Assembly (NCBI RefSeq): GCF_900963305.1 | Contig: NC_042521.1 | Span: 14,171,332-14,235,331 of the forward strand | Length of the DNA: 64,000 bases | Source of the DNA: Echeneis naucrates | Taxonomy: Eukaryota > Chordata > Actinopteri > Carangiformes > Echeneidae | Reading direction: 5' to 3' | Shown: piece after piece, positions 63,801 to 64,000 of the stretch | Numbering within the stretch: the stretch's first letter is position 1 | Layout: each line of letters begins with the position of its first letter | The notes under the pieces: model-generated | What the model saw: only the letters and a program-made list of their open reading frames with translations | Database searches by the model: none | Told to the model about the DNA's origin: nothing | Translations under genes and position numbers: made by a program

Positions 63801-64000
63801 CCAGCCGCCGTCCAGCCTCGCTCCGCTGTCACCACCTTCTCCATCTCCATCACCACATCTCAGTAACACAGATGCCCTTGGTGAGAACATTTAGACGATG
63901 TAAAATCGTTCACATAGTTGCAGTGTATTATGGTGCTCGAAGATGACTAACTGTCTCTTTGCTGCACTAACCCTTGCAGCAGCATATTACCCAGGTAAAT
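54890..64000 (+). CDS. trak1: Trafficking kinesin-binding protein 1 (Milton/TRAK1), right end cut by window
   Basis: Adaptor linking mitochondria (through Miro) to kinesin-1 and dynein-dynactin. Exons: a 5' exon ending 55024 (start unresolved; acceptors possible at 54889 or 54913), then 55521-55715, 58723-58799, 59161-59277, 59426-59526, 59659-59764, 59845-59923, 60002-60132, 60214-60288, 60426-60563, 60637-60713, 61121-61369, 61506-61786, 63112-63230, 63679-63880 and from 63980 onward. Phases agree throughout. Motifs: CC1-box region DLPEFEIISLLEEQLP; HAP1-type coiled coil (MTKTYNDIDAVTRLLEE, EEKEQQLVNDCVKEL, EEITHLLSQIVDLQKKAK); Spindly-like SLAAEIEGTMRKEL; Milton region QRSLTPTSANIPGSNQS, LRRLSLRRQNNLSERRFFEE and LHQWQQLAQPHLG. 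IEETLKYF and RVFETVKNVNQ favour TRAK1 over TRAK2. The donor at 59527 (GTTAGA) is weak. No ATG in frame was found in the 54.9-kb exon. Confidence 0.93.
55716..58722 (+). other. trak1: trak1 intron containing an alternative first exon
   Basis: A 3-kb intron between the CC1-box exon and the RVGQM exon. Apart from the alternative start exon at 57897-57978, only AT-rich sequence and GT repeats (near 57414-57430 and 58587-58602) are seen. Confidence 0.6.
57897..57978 (+). CDS. trak1: trak1 alternative first coding exon (short N-terminal isoform)
   Basis: ATG at 57897 opens 27 codons (MNSKSSMEKLASDECELDDL then YYEEDKK) and ends in phase 1 at a GTAAC donor. This is exactly the phase required by the exon at 58723 (LCADRVGQM). 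Human TRAK1 has a comparable isoform with an acidic alternative start in the same intron, as I recall. The peptide is acidic in its second half. The product would lack the CC1-box exon, so dynein recruitment should differ. Upstream sequence 57720-57896 is GC-richer than its surroundings and may be the internal promoter. Confidence 0.7.
61787..62175 (+). other. trak1: Open read-through of trak1 intron (possible alternative C-terminus)
   Basis: The coding frame of the exon at 61506-61786 stays open past the donor for 129 codons to a stop at 62173-62175. The peptide is rich in Gly, Arg and Glu (GEGERERG, GAREKKERP). AATAAA follows at 62703. Purine-rich sequence tends to lack stops, so this may be chance. 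Confidence 0.35.
62703..62708 (+). terminator. trak1: Candidate intronic poly(A) signal in trak1
   Basis: AATAAA followed by T-rich sequence, about 530 bases past the read-through stop. It could end a short trak1 transcript. Inferred. Confidence 0.3.

Overview
The window is nuclear DNA from a ray-finned (teleost) fish. The genes are vertebrate, with GT-AG introns, many microsatellites, dispersed repeats of types common in fish genomes, and CpG-rich promoter segments. There are no bacterial-style operons, CRISPR arrays or rRNA genes. I identified seven protein-coding genes and assembled their exons by hand from splice signals, reading-frame phase and remembered vertebrate relatives. For six of them the exon lengths sum to an intact frame; the seventh runs off the right edge.

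Layout, left to right: 1-1.7 kb, no gene recognised; 2.0-3.7 kb, txnl4a (-), U5 snRNP splicing protein; 5.7-9.4 kb, znrf2 (-), myristoylated RING E3 ligase; 12.5-18.2 kb, mturn (-), Maturin; 20.1-29.8 kb, sh3bp5 (+), a Rab11 exchange factor and JNK-binding protein; 33.0-38.9 kb, a 550-residue papain-family cysteine protease with a long N-terminal extension (+); 40.6-45.0 kb, an SLC22 organic-ion transporter (-); 45.5-50.9 kb, a broken Ty3/Gypsy LTR retrotransposon fossil (-) with an extra LTR fragment beside it; 52.1-64 kb, trak1 (+), the mitochondrial motor adaptor, incomplete at the right edge.

The genes are independent housekeeping or cell-biology loci, not one pathway. As I recall human locations, ZNRF2 and MTURN are neighbours on 7p, SH3BP5, SLC22A13 and TRAK1 lie on 3p, and TXNL4A is on 18q. 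The window therefore looks like several ancestral blocks joined together. mturn and sh3bp5 face away from each other across about 2 kb. The protease and transporter genes converge, with tails about 0.4 kb apart.

I saw no convincing new multi-gene system. The most notable non-routine signals are a perfect 40-bp palindrome in a znrf2 intron, an internal alternative first exon and an open read-through intron in trak1, two CAGCAG tandem acceptors in trak1, a short interstitial telomere-like repeat, a 110-bp segment present twice near znrf2, a weakened JNK-docking motif in sh3bp5, and paired CCAAT boxes before the protease gene.
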